From Inquilinus limosus DSM 16000 (lineage in GTDB: Bacteria; Pseudomonadota; Alphaproteobacteria; DSM-16000; Inquilinaceae), in contig NZ_AUHM01000001.1 of the NCBI RefSeq assembly GCF_000423185.1, positions 496,001-560,000 on the forward strand: a stretch of 64,000 nucleotides of DNA. The letters are read 5' to 3'. Each line of letters begins with the position of its first letter. The stretch's first letter is position 1. A model generated the notes under the pieces. That model was not told the DNA's origin. It worked only from the letters and a program-made list of their open reading frames with translations, and searched no databases. Both the position numbers and the translations under genes were made by a program. Shown here piece by piece: positions 54,558 through 61,531 of this stretch.

Positions 54558-54691
54558 GTGGGGGATATCTTTCGGTGGAAACGCTGGAGCTGGCCGGGGT
54601 CGTAGCCCTCCTCCACCAGCTCCTGAGCGAGGGTGAGTGGGATGGAGCGGCCCGCCTGCCAGTGGTCCAAGGCGCGGGAAAGCGCGGACAT
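54506..54691 (-). CDS. 61-residue phage protein overlapping the SSB gene
   Basis: MSALSRALDHWQAGRSIPLT, then LVEEGYDPGQLQRFHRK. A GAGAGG site lies within the family A palindrome upstream. It overlaps the SSB start by about 50 bp. Possibly a regulatory upstream gene. Confidence 0.5.
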   Translation of the reverse strand: MSALSRALDHWQAGRSIPLTLAQELVEEGYDPGQLQRFHRKISPTWHTLTRSPSPSSTPAV

Positions 54692-54698
54692 TCGTATG

Positions 54699-54720
54699 AT
54701 CCTCTCGGATGTGGGACGAT
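54699..54720. promoter_or_regulatory. family A palindrome, site 8
   Basis: ATCCTCTCGGATGTGGGACG (22-bp site), 8 bp upstream of the 61-residue gene before SSB. A GGGCCGCC/GGGCGGCCC hairpin follows at about 54730-54765. Confidence 0.55.
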
Positions 54721-54769
54721 AGGGAGACGGGCCGCCCGTTTAGGGGATCTTCAGGCGGCCCTTAGGGGG

Positions 54770-55021
54770 TCAGTTGATGGGCCGGCCGTGCTCGTCGTAG
54801 AGAAGGCCCCGGCCGTCGTTCAGGCGATCCCATTGAGCGCGCAGCGCGCGATGCCGGACATGCTCGTCAAGGGCCTGCTGCGCGGAGGCAAGGGTTGATC
54901 GGTACTCCACGGTGTGCCACTCGATCTCGCCAAAGAAGCGCCCAAGGCTGCGCTGGACGCAAAAGCCTTCTTTGTACCGGACGATGCGGTACTTCGGGTC
55001 GGACTTGCGGCGGCCGAACAT
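54770..55021 (-). CDS. 83-residue phage protein
   Basis: MFGRRKSDPKYRIVRYKEGF, then SAQQALDEHVRHRALRAQWD. Basic. The start overlaps the nucleotidyltransferase stop by 1 bp. The function is unknown. Confidence 0.6.
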   Translation of the reverse strand: MFGRRKSDPKYRIVRYKEGFCVQRSLGRFFGEIEWHTVEYRSTLASAQQALDEHVRHRALRAQWDRLNDGRGLLYDEHGRPIN

Positions 55022-55656
55022 CAGCCGATCTCCTCCGGGTCAGGCTCACCGACCAGCGTATAGGTCGGGTACTTCTCCCGAAGGCGCTTCCATCGGCGCT
55101 CTGAACGGGGCCACTGATCGGCATCCTTGAGGAACGTGAAGGTGCTGTTCGCCACGTCCTTGTCGAAGGCCGGGGTCTGGAACGCCCATCGGATGTCAAG
55201 TGCGACTTGACAGATACCGAAGTCGTTCCGCTCGGCCATGGACTGCGGGGATGGGACTTCGCGGGTGAAGATCAGGTTGAGTGGTTCCTGCGTGGGGGCC
55301 GTCCGGGTGACCTCCAGGGTGTCCAGATCGACGATGCTACCCGCGTACAGCTCGGCAATAGCGACCAGGGCGCCCTTGGCCCACGCCATGTACTCCTCGC
55401 CGTGGAGGACTACGCCGAGTTCATAGCCCAGCGTCTCCGCGACCGCTTCGGCCACTCTCATAGCCTCGTCCGGTCCCCCTTCCGGGGCCTTCATGAACAC
55501 GTCCAGGTCCTTGACCTCGCGGCCCAGGATCAGGTCACGGAGGGCGCCCCCGGACAACACTGCCGGGCTGCCGACGATCCCCTCCAGCCGCGCCAGTAGG
55601 CGCAGCCATTCGGGGCGCTCGTTCGAGACGGCGCCCATGATGGTGGGTAGGTGCAT
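55021..55656 (-). CDS. poly(A) polymerase/CCA-type nucleotidyltransferase head domain
   Basis: The protein has 211 residues. SPAVLSGGALRDLILGREVK with the following DLDVF is the GG-x-x-RD...DxD active-site signature of pol-beta-type nucleotidyltransferases. The RNA-binding tail domains of full CCA-adding enzymes are missing. The phage also carries two tRNAs with encoded CCA; a link to tRNA end repair is speculative. A family B palindrome lies inside the gene at 55194-55212. Confidence 0.8.
   Translation of the reverse strand: MHLPTIMGAVSNERPEWLRLLARLEGIVGSPAVLSGGALRDLILGREVKDLDVFMKAPEGGPDEAMRVAEAVAETLGYELGVVLHGEEYMAWAKGALVAIAELYAGSIVDLDTLEVTRTAPTQEPLNLIFTREVPSPQSMAERNDFGICQVALDIRWAFQTPAFDKDVANSTFTFLKDADQWPRSERRWKRLREKYPTYTLVGEPDPEEIG
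55194..55212. promoter_or_regulatory. family B palindrome, site 6 (intragenic)
   Basis: TGTCAAGTGCGACTTGACA, 8-bp arms with a 3-bp spacer, inside the nucleotidyltransferase gene. Confidence 0.6.
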
Positions 55657-55659
55657 GGA

Positions 55660-55935
55660 TCAGCCTCCCAGAAGCTCGTTGCGGACGTACAGCCGAAGGC
55701 CCTCGAAGGCCACGTTCGGCTTGAACAGGGTGGTGGCGGTGACGTTGGCCGCCATGGTCATCACGTCCGGGCCGTCAATGCGGTATTCCTCGGTGATGAT
55801 CTTGAACAGCGCCGCCACGATGAGCGGTTGGTGCTCCTTGGGGAGACCCTGAAGGTGGTTCGCGAGGAGCATTGCCCCGGAGGCGATGTCCTTGCTCGGG
55901 GCGTTGACCATGCGGTCACGGTTGAATGCGCTCAT
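55660..55935 (-). CDS. 91-residue phage protein
   Basis: MSAFNRDRMVNAPSKDIASG, then LPKEHQPLIVAALFKIITEE; helical. Overlaps the upstream gene by 4 bp. The function is unknown. Confidence 0.6.
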   Translation of the reverse strand: MSAFNRDRMVNAPSKDIASGAMLLANHLQGLPKEHQPLIVAALFKIITEEYRIDGPDVMTMAANVTATTLFKPNVAFEGLRLYVRNELLGG

Positions 55936-56180
55936 CTCTTCATCGCCTCCCCTGTTGCCGACAGACCGGAGAAGTCCTCGATGTGGCGGGGGATGCCCAG
56001 GTCATCACAGTAGACAGCCAGCTTGTCCCAAACCTCATACGGACAGGCCGGGGTGTCGGGTCTGGTTGCGCGCCCCAGGAGGGCCGTTATGAGCCCGAGC
56101 TGGGCATCCGTCAGGCCCCCCAGGGTGTGCGTCCGGGGCGGCTGGGGGACCGGGGGCGGGGCCTGGGTGGTGATCTTCAC
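55932..56180 (-). CDS. 82-residue phage protein
   Basis: A Pro-rich N-terminus, then TDAQLGLITALLGRATRPDT. Coupled to both neighbours by 4-bp overlaps. The function is unknown. Confidence 0.6.
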   Translation of the reverse strand: MKITTQAPPPVPQPPRTHTLGGLTDAQLGLITALLGRATRPDTPACPYEVWDKLAVYCDDLGIPRHIEDFSGLSATGEAMKR

Positions 56181-56344
56181 TTGGTGGTCTCCTTCTTGGG
56201 CTCCGGCCAGGGCGCGTTGGCGACCATGCGGCGGGCGGTTGCGTATCGGTGTTGTAGCGCCGTTCCCGGCTCCTCCCTGCGGATCAGCTCGGCCAGGGCC
56301 GGTAGCCAGGGACTCCGGAATTCCTCAAAGTTCCGTTCGGGCAT
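56177..56344 (-). CDS. 55-residue phage protein
   Basis: MPERNFEEFRSPWLPALAEL, then RREEPGTALQHRYATARRMV. ATGA overlap with the upstream gene. The function is unknown. Confidence 0.55.
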   Translation of the reverse strand: MPERNFEEFRSPWLPALAELIRREEPGTALQHRYATARRMVANAPWPEPKKETTK

Positions 56345-56775
56345 CAGCCGATATCCTTCACGATGGTCTTGTGGGTGGTCTCGAAGGTCACCTCGGCGGC
56401 CACCTTGAGGACCACGTACTTGCGGTCGTGAAGGTTCATGGCCTTGGCGTTCCTCTCGGCCACGGCGATGGCTTCTGCCTTGGTCATCGGGCCGAGAGGG
56501 CACATGCCGAAGCCCTTCCCGCTGGGCCGGCAGCGCGCGACGAAGTACACCTTCGGCTCCTCCTTCGGGGCCTCGGAAGGGCGCGCGGCGAGGGTCAGGT
56601 GCTCGGGACCGGCGCCGACCACGCGGCCCTCGAAAAAGATCGATGTTCCCGACACCTTCGAGACGAACAGGCGATCATCACGGGCCACGTCTGGGAACCA
56701 CCGACGCCGCCAGTCCTGGGCCTCCTTGGTGCGCTTGAACTTGACGATGTCTCCGGGCTTGAACGGGTTGCACAT
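56344..56775 (-). CDS. SH3/KOW-like domain phage protein
   Basis: The protein has 143 residues. MCNPFKPGDIVKFKRTKEAQ opens a small beta-barrel as in the neighbouring 366-residue protein. The second half (MTKAEAIAVAERNAKAMNLH) is helical. The family A site at 56819-56838 lies 44 bp upstream. Confidence 0.65.
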   Translation of the reverse strand: MCNPFKPGDIVKFKRTKEAQDWRRRWFPDVARDDRLFVSKVSGTSIFFEGRVVGAGPEHLTLAARPSEAPKEEPKVYFVARCRPSGKGFGMCPLGPMTKAEAIAVAERNAKAMNLHDRKYVVLKVAAEVTFETTHKTIVKDIG

Positions 56776-56818
56776 AAGGCTCTCCTCAAAGGGACCATAC
56801 GGCGCTCGGCTTTGTAAG

Positions 56819-56838
56819 GTCCTGGAAATGGGACGATT
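56819..56838. promoter_or_regulatory. family A palindrome, site 9
   Basis: GTCCTGGAAATGGGACGATT, in the interval between two SH3-like genes. Confidence 0.6.
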
Positions 56839-56871
56839 GGGGCGCACTAAGGCGCCCCTCTCGCGGGTTGA

Positions 56872-57972
56872 TCAGAACCGCTTCTTCTGGATCGGCGGGA
56901 ACTTGGCCGGGGGCTGCGCCGTGGACGAGACCGCGGCGAACACCACGAACCGCTTGCCGGGGTGCTTCTTGGCCAGACGCTCGGCCTCGGCTTCCGCGTC
57001 GGCCTTGCTCGGGTGGACCACCGGACTGGTAGCCGGCGCCAGCTTCATCTCCTCACCCTCCGCGGCCACATCCAGGATCACGATATGGGGCACCTCGGCG
57101 GGCTGCGTGTAGAACCGCGCGGCGCTCTTGGCCCACCCCTCATATAGAGTTTTGCCGCCACGGCGGCCCGGAGCATAGATGAGGGTGGTGGGCTTCAGAA
57201 GATCCTTCTCCGGGAACCACTGATCGGTCTCCTGGATGCGGACCATGGGGGTTCCCCGGTAGGCCAGGGCGCCCACGGTGTTGGCGCGCTGCCCATTCGA
57301 GAACGGGCCGAAGTCCTTCAGGAACACCGTGTCGCCCACCTTCAGGGTGTGCGGATCGTCCACCGCGGAGATCAGCTCGAAGCGGGAGGGAGAGTGGCCC
57401 CGCTTGTCCGGGTGCTCCACGAAGGTCAGGTGGTTATCAGCCGTGCCCTCGACCGTGAAGATGTCCCCAGGGCGGCCCGGGTGGTCCCAGTCACTGACCT
57501 TGATGCAGCGGACCTTGTCGCCGGCCTTGAAGGGTCGCGGGGTGCCCGCCTTCGGGGCCTCCTCGGTGATCAGCTCGATATGCTCGGGATTGACGTGGGC
57601 GGGGTTCTTGTACGCGCCGCCGTCCACCTCCACATCGAACGCGTACACATCGAACGCGTAGCGGCCCGTGTGGTTTTTCGCGACGATGGTCCCGGTCTGG
57701 CCCTTCTTGAACCACCAGTGCGGATTGACCTTGTCCGTGAAGCGAACCCGGTCACCGACCTTGAACTCATGGACCAGCTCGAAGCGATCCGCACGCCAGC
57801 CGCCGGAGCGGCCCAGATCGTCCGCCCTGACGCTGATCAGCGCGGGGCCCACGTGGGTAACCTCGTAGACCTTCCCGCGAGTCAGCGCTGCGCGCGCCAG
57901 ATCTGCACCGTAGAAGGCATGCTCGGCGTCAATGCAGCGAACACGGTCACCGACCTTGAACAAGACACTCAT
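56872..57972 (-). CDS. multi-repeat SH3/KOW-like protein
   Basis: The protein has 366 residues with at least four consecutive F-K-x-GD-x-V modules (near 6, 69, 147 and 212: LFKVGDRVRC, EFKVGDRVRF, PFKAGDKVRC, TLKVGDTVFL), each followed by strands like a small SH3 barrel. The C-terminal 100 residues differ (KADAEAEAERLAKKHPGKRF). Single modules recur in three other prophage proteins. The function is unknown; nucleic-acid, ribosome or polymerase contact is possible because KOW barrels often do this. Confidence 0.75.
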   Translation of the reverse strand: MSVLFKVGDRVRCIDAEHAFYGADLARAALTRGKVYEVTHVGPALISVRADDLGRSGGWRADRFELVHEFKVGDRVRFTDKVNPHWWFKKGQTGTIVAKNHTGRYAFDVYAFDVEVDGGAYKNPAHVNPEHIELITEEAPKAGTPRPFKAGDKVRCIKVSDWDHPGRPGDIFTVEGTADNHLTFVEHPDKRGHSPSRFELISAVDDPHTLKVGDTVFLKDFGPFSNGQRANTVGALAYRGTPMVRIQETDQWFPEKDLLKPTTLIYAPGRRGGKTLYEGWAKSAARFYTQPAEVPHIVILDVAAEGEEMKLAPATSPVVHPSKADAEAEAERLAKKHPGKRFVVFAAVSSTAQPPAKFPPIQKKRF

Positions 57973-58018
57973 GTGTTCTCTCCTTAGAGGCCCGAGGCGC
58001 GTAGCTTTTCGGGCAATG

Positions 58019-58041
58019 AAAAAGGGCGCCTGGAGGCGCCC
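58019..58041 (-). terminator. terminator paired with a family B palindrome
   Basis: GGGCGCC/GGCGCCC with a 4-base loop and TTTTTC on the minus strand, 14 bp downstream of the palindrome at 58055-58070. Same layout as at 50096-50147. Confidence 0.8.
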
Positions 58042-58054
58042 CTTTAGGGTGTCT

Positions 58055-58070
58055 GTAAAGTTGACTTGAC
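58055..58070. promoter_or_regulatory. family B palindrome, site 7
   Basis: GTAAAGTTGACTTGAC, one mismatch from a perfect repeat, between the DUF3102-like gene and a terminator. Confidence 0.6.
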
Positions 58071-58077
58071 GGGTGCG

Positions 58078-58737
58078 CTAGGCGGCGGCCTTCTCGGCCT
58101 CCTCCGGGCTGATGCCGTGCCGTTCCAGAAGGTCCAGCAGGCGCCCGATGCGGTCACCCATTTCACCGAGCTGGGTCGTGAGGCGGGCGATGGTGTCCTC
58201 GGGCTTCTCCTTCGGGGCGTTCCGCTTCGCGCGGATCTCCGTGAGCTTGTCCAGGAACTCCTCGGGGTCGGTGTTGTGAGCCTTCGCCGCCCGGTTCAGC
58301 TTCTTGGTCGCCGCCTCGGCGCCTTCCCCGCCCTCCTCGGCGATGGCCAGGAGCTTCAGAAGGTCGTCCTGCTCATCCTTCTTGATGGGCTGCGGCTTCA
58401 CCAGCCGGACGGCGACCTCCACGCTCTTGACAGGGCCGGTCTTCTCCATGGCCTTCGAGATGGCCTTCCAGTTGGCGGCCAGCGACATGAGCTGCGCGCG
58501 CCACTGACGGGAGAAGCCGAAGCCCTGGGCCTCGCACCACTCCCCGAAAGCGCCCTTCTTGACCTTGCCGCCCTCGTCCACGGCCTGATCCAGCATGGCC
58601 TTCGCGGCAATCAGCTTCTCGCCGATCTTCCGGTTGGCCTCCAGGTTGTCCGTCATGGTCTCGGCGACCTTCGCCTTCAGCTCGGCGATCTCGGCGGCCA
58701 GGGTGTCCAGCGGATTGGTGACGTTCGAGATGGTCAT
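58078..58737 (-). CDS. DUF3102-like coiled-coil protein
   Basis: The protein has 219 residues. IGEKLIAAKAMLDQAVDEGG, then GAFGEWCEAQGFGFSRQWRA resembles the DUF3102 region (ParB/KfrA-like phage proteins). The C-terminus is a coiled coil (RLTTQLGEMGDRIGRLLDLL). It is the first gene after the RNA polymerase and the first promoter motif. The role is unknown. Confidence 0.65.
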   Translation of the reverse strand: MTISNVTNPLDTLAAEIAELKAKVAETMTDNLEANRKIGEKLIAAKAMLDQAVDEGGKVKKGAFGEWCEAQGFGFSRQWRAQLMSLAANWKAISKAMEKTGPVKSVEVAVRLVKPQPIKKDEQDDLLKLLAIAEEGGEGAEAATKKLNRAAKAHNTDPEEFLDKLTEIRAKRNAPKEKPEDTIARLTTQLGEMGDRIGRLLDLLERHGISPEEAEKAAA

Positions 58738-58781
58738 GATGGTGATCTCCTAGGGGTTTCCTGGGGTTCGCCCCCAGGGAT

Positions 58782-58805
58782 CTAACGGTAGGGTTTAGAA
58801 CGTTG
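58782..58805 (-). promoter_or_regulatory. phage RNA polymerase promoter-like motif, copy 1
   Basis: The minus strand reads TTCTAAACCCTACCGTTAG, sharing AAACCCTACCGTTAG with copies 2 and 3. It lies between the RNA polymerase gene and the middle genes, where T7 has its first phage promoters. Confidence 0.65.
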
Positions 58806-58835
58806 CGCAGAAACTTATCGCTTTTTCAAGGAGTT

Positions 58836-58857
58836 AGTCCCAGATATGGGACGATCT
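58836..58857. promoter_or_regulatory. family A palindrome, site 10
   Basis: GTCCCAGATATGGGACGAT, the best match to the family consensus, touching the RNA polymerase stop codon. Confidence 0.65.
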
Positions 58858-61390
58858 AGGCAAAGAAAAACGGACTGTGGAGCACGTCTTGGAGATTGAG
58901 GTTCCCCTTCTCAGGGACCGGAGGGAGCGCCCCCGGCTGTCCCATCTGTTCTTCCATCTCCTCCTTGAAGGCCCCGAGCACGCATTTCTCGCTGTACATC
59001 CGGACGAACTCCGCCCGGAGATGATCCGCGAGCCGTTGACTGTTCGCGGCGTGGGTGCCGTAGCTGTCATGGATCAGGGCGAAGTGCCTGACCCCGTCCC
59101 GCTCCGCCGCCACAACGGTACGCTGCATGTGGGCAGCATCTAGGGAGTGAACGAAGTTGGGTGGGAGGGTGGACGCCTGCTTGCGAGGATCAAGCTCCCC
59201 GGTAGGCTCTTGTACCCACATCTGAAGGCGCGCACCTCCAAAGGTCGTTTCGACATGTTGTTTGTTCGTCTTCTGATAAAGCTGCTGAACGACAAGCCCG
59301 CACGGGGTCGTCCAGCGAACCGGCAGGCCGCCCTTCGATGCCGCCTGCGCAACCTTGCGGAGCCAGTCCATCGCCTCCACGGCCTTCGGGACCACGTCCT
59401 GGGCCGCATCCCACACCAGCTTGCCCATGTACTGGGCCGGCCCGAAGGTCTTCTCCCAGGGGAAAGCGTCCTGCCCCTGGTCCGCGGCGTGCTTCCAGGG
59501 CTCAACGGTGTCTTCCAGGATGTGGTCCGTGAAACCGAACCGCTCCGAGCCGTAGGGCAGCGTCATGACCGGCCGCTTGGTCACCGACCGGGTGACCCGG
59601 CCGCGCCATCCGCGGGCGTAGTAGGCGTCATCACCCTCGCCCTCGAAAGCGTCAATCTCAACCTGCTGGTTAACTTTGTCCGCAACCATCTGGTAGATGT
59701 CGCTCGGGCGCTCGTTCGGGATCATGTTAACGGCCGCCCCGCCTTGCTCGTCCAGGAGCATGGCCGAGAAGTTCTGGATGCCGTTGCACGTTCCGTCCTG
59801 GGCCACGGCTAGGGTACTCTGATACCCGAACCCAACGCGCTTAAAGCCGGCCCACTCGAAGCAGAAGGCCAGGGCCTGCCACTTGCTCTTGGTGTCGCCC
59901 TTCTCGGCCCAGAAGCGGCACCTGAAGGGATCTTCGGCGCTGGCCAGGATTTCCGCCTCGTGGTCCTTCACCCACTGGATGCGCTCGGCGAACGGGACCT
60001 TGTCCTGGCCGAAGGTGCCGGCACCGTGGATAGCCAACCAGTCGGCCGCCGTCTGGTCCATGATCGGGAGCGGATCAGCGAAGCGCAGAAGCGCCTTGCC
60101 GATGTCCTCACCCTGCGGCGACAGACCCGTGGGAATGGCGTACATGCGCCCCCGGAAGTCCAGGTTGTAGGGCATGTAGAAGCGCCCTTCGGGAAGCATG
60201 ATGTCGGCGGCACGCATGGTCAGCCATAGCGCGGTCAGCTTGCCATAGGACTTGGCGTTGGCCTTGTGGACCTTCCGGGCCTCGTGGTTCCGGGCCTTGA
60301 TGCGCGCCTGCTGTTCCTCGGTGCGGTCCTTCGGGTCAATCCCTTCGAGGTCGTGAAGGCGCTCCGGAACGGGGACCTTGTCCACCCGCGGGATCGGGAA
60401 CCAGGAGGGCTGATCGGGGCCAGCCTCCTCCGCTTGCTCGATCATCTGCGTCAGGACGTTGTAGACCGACGCATTGATGGCCCACGCGGTGTTCTGCGCC
60501 GCATTGAGGGCGCCGTAGACCTGGGACAGATCGCAGCCCTCCAGCTCCTCCAGGTACTCCCTACGGGCGCGCTTGATGAGCCGCACGGAACGAACCCGGT
60601 TGGTCCAGTAGCCGCCCGACCACGGGTTGTCCCAGGGCTTCGGCGGGATCACCGTGGGGAGGTAGCAGGGGGCCAGGGCCTCACACCGCTTGTTCTCGAC
60701 CTTCAGCCATTCCCGCACAGCCTCGGTGGCGGCGATGGTGATGGTGCTGTCCGCCTCCTTGATCTTCTCGACCAGTCCTGTGGCGTCGATCAGGGTTTCC
60801 AGAAGGGCCATGCCGACAAGCATGGTCGTCCGCTTGTCCCAGTCCACCCAATCGACCCCGGCCGCCTTCGCGGCGTCCTTGATCTGCTTCCGGCGGCGCT
60901 TCTGGTTCGGGGTGTTCTTTAGGGCGATTTCCTGGGCCGCGATGAAGCGGTCGTAGGTCTTCTCCTTCGATGCCCTGGCCTCCTTCACGCGCGCCTTTTC
61001 GAGGGCCTGGAAGTGCCTGAAATGGCACTCATCCTCCACCATGCCTCCGATGGTGAAACAGACAACCTGATACGAGGGCAGCCGGGAGATGCGATCCAGC
61101 GTCCCCCGGAGCGCGATCAGGGCGGCCGTCTCGGGCTCCAGCATGCGGAGGTAGCGCGCCGCCGCATGACCTCGTCCCGCGCGCCCCTCACGCTTGACGT
61201 AGAAGCGTTCCTTGAGAAGGTCAATCAGCTCTGGAGCCTTCTCCCCCAAGAGCCGGCGCATCGCGCCTACCTCGCTCTCCGTGCCGTACTTGCGGGCATC
61301 CTCAAGGGCGCGCTGATACCGCTCGACCCCAAGGCTCCGCATTTCGGCCTCAAGCTCAACCTGACGGGCCCACTTTGGGTGGTCCTGCAT
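58856..61390 (-). CDS. T7-type single-subunit DNA-dependent RNA polymerase
   Basis: The protein has 844 residues (T7 883). Catalytic segments are DGTCNGIQNFSAMLLDEQGG (T7 Asp537 region), KRPVMTLPYGSERFG (Lys631/Tyr639) and FALIHDSYGTHAA (His811/Asp812). The C-terminus ends FFFA, like the functional C-terminal foot of T7. It starts after AAGGAG and transcribes middle and late genes from phage promoters. Being the first gene of the lytic map, it must be kept off in the lysogen. Confidence 0.96.
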   Translation of the reverse strand: MQDHPKWARQVELEAEMRSLGVERYQRALEDARKYGTESEVGAMRRLLGEKAPELIDLLKERFYVKREGRAGRGHAAARYLRMLEPETAALIALRGTLDRISRLPSYQVVCFTIGGMVEDECHFRHFQALEKARVKEARASKEKTYDRFIAAQEIALKNTPNQKRRRKQIKDAAKAAGVDWVDWDKRTTMLVGMALLETLIDATGLVEKIKEADSTITIAATEAVREWLKVENKRCEALAPCYLPTVIPPKPWDNPWSGGYWTNRVRSVRLIKRARREYLEELEGCDLSQVYGALNAAQNTAWAINASVYNVLTQMIEQAEEAGPDQPSWFPIPRVDKVPVPERLHDLEGIDPKDRTEEQQARIKARNHEARKVHKANAKSYGKLTALWLTMRAADIMLPEGRFYMPYNLDFRGRMYAIPTGLSPQGEDIGKALLRFADPLPIMDQTAADWLAIHGAGTFGQDKVPFAERIQWVKDHEAEILASAEDPFRCRFWAEKGDTKSKWQALAFCFEWAGFKRVGFGYQSTLAVAQDGTCNGIQNFSAMLLDEQGGAAVNMIPNERPSDIYQMVADKVNQQVEIDAFEGEGDDAYYARGWRGRVTRSVTKRPVMTLPYGSERFGFTDHILEDTVEPWKHAADQGQDAFPWEKTFGPAQYMGKLVWDAAQDVVPKAVEAMDWLRKVAQAASKGGLPVRWTTPCGLVVQQLYQKTNKQHVETTFGGARLQMWVQEPTGELDPRKQASTLPPNFVHSLDAAHMQRTVVAAERDGVRHFALIHDSYGTHAANSQRLADHLRAEFVRMYSEKCVLGAFKEEMEEQMGQPGALPPVPEKGNLNLQDVLHSPFFFA

Positions 61391-61424
61391 GGTTTCTCCT
61401 TGCGTGTCATAGGGGGTTGTGCCC

Positions 61425-61448
61425 AGTCGTCCTAGATCCAGGACGGTC
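61425..61448. promoter_or_regulatory. family A palindrome, site 11, upstream of RNA polymerase
   Basis: GTCCTAGATCCAGGAC (61429-61444) with flanking CGT/ACG extends the symmetry. It lies between the right-end terminator and the RNA polymerase gene, the place to repress the lytic switch. Confidence 0.65.
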
Positions 61449-61453
61449 TTGGC

Positions 61454-61494
61454 AAAAGAAAAGGGCGGTTTCCCTAGGAACCCCTAGAGAAACC
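61454..61494 (-). terminator. terminator at the right prophage end
   Basis: GGTTTC/GAAACC with an inner CCTAGG-type stem, then TTTTCTTTT on the minus strand. It would stop leftward transcription entering from the host or, in circular phage DNA, from the integrase operon. Confidence 0.8.
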
Positions 61495-61523
61495 GTCCCG
61501 AATGTGATAATGCCCTACGGGCT

Positions 61524-61531
61524 ATGACGCA
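61524..61531. other. attR core (ATGACGCA), start codon of the host methyltransferase
   Basis: Second copy of the 8-bp core. It supplies codons 1-2 and part of codon 3 of the gene. Confidence 0.7.

Larger units (their letters stand above)
18381..61531 (-). mobile_element. integrated T7-like (autographivirus-like) prophage
   Basis: The element carries an integrase at one end, a T7-type RNA polymerase at the other, and the complete T7 order of replication, head, tail and packaging genes on one strand. Eight-base ATGACGCA copies sit at both ends. No frameshifts or missing core genes were seen, so it looks intact. T7 relatives are mostly strictly lytic; integrase-bearing ones are a known minority. 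Confidence 0.9.

Noticed and set aside
54730-54765. GCCGC-CTGAAGA sequence resembling a hammerhead 5' half
   Set aside because: The GAAA half and the cleavage site are missing; the region folds better as a GGGCCGCC/GGGCGGCCC hairpin.
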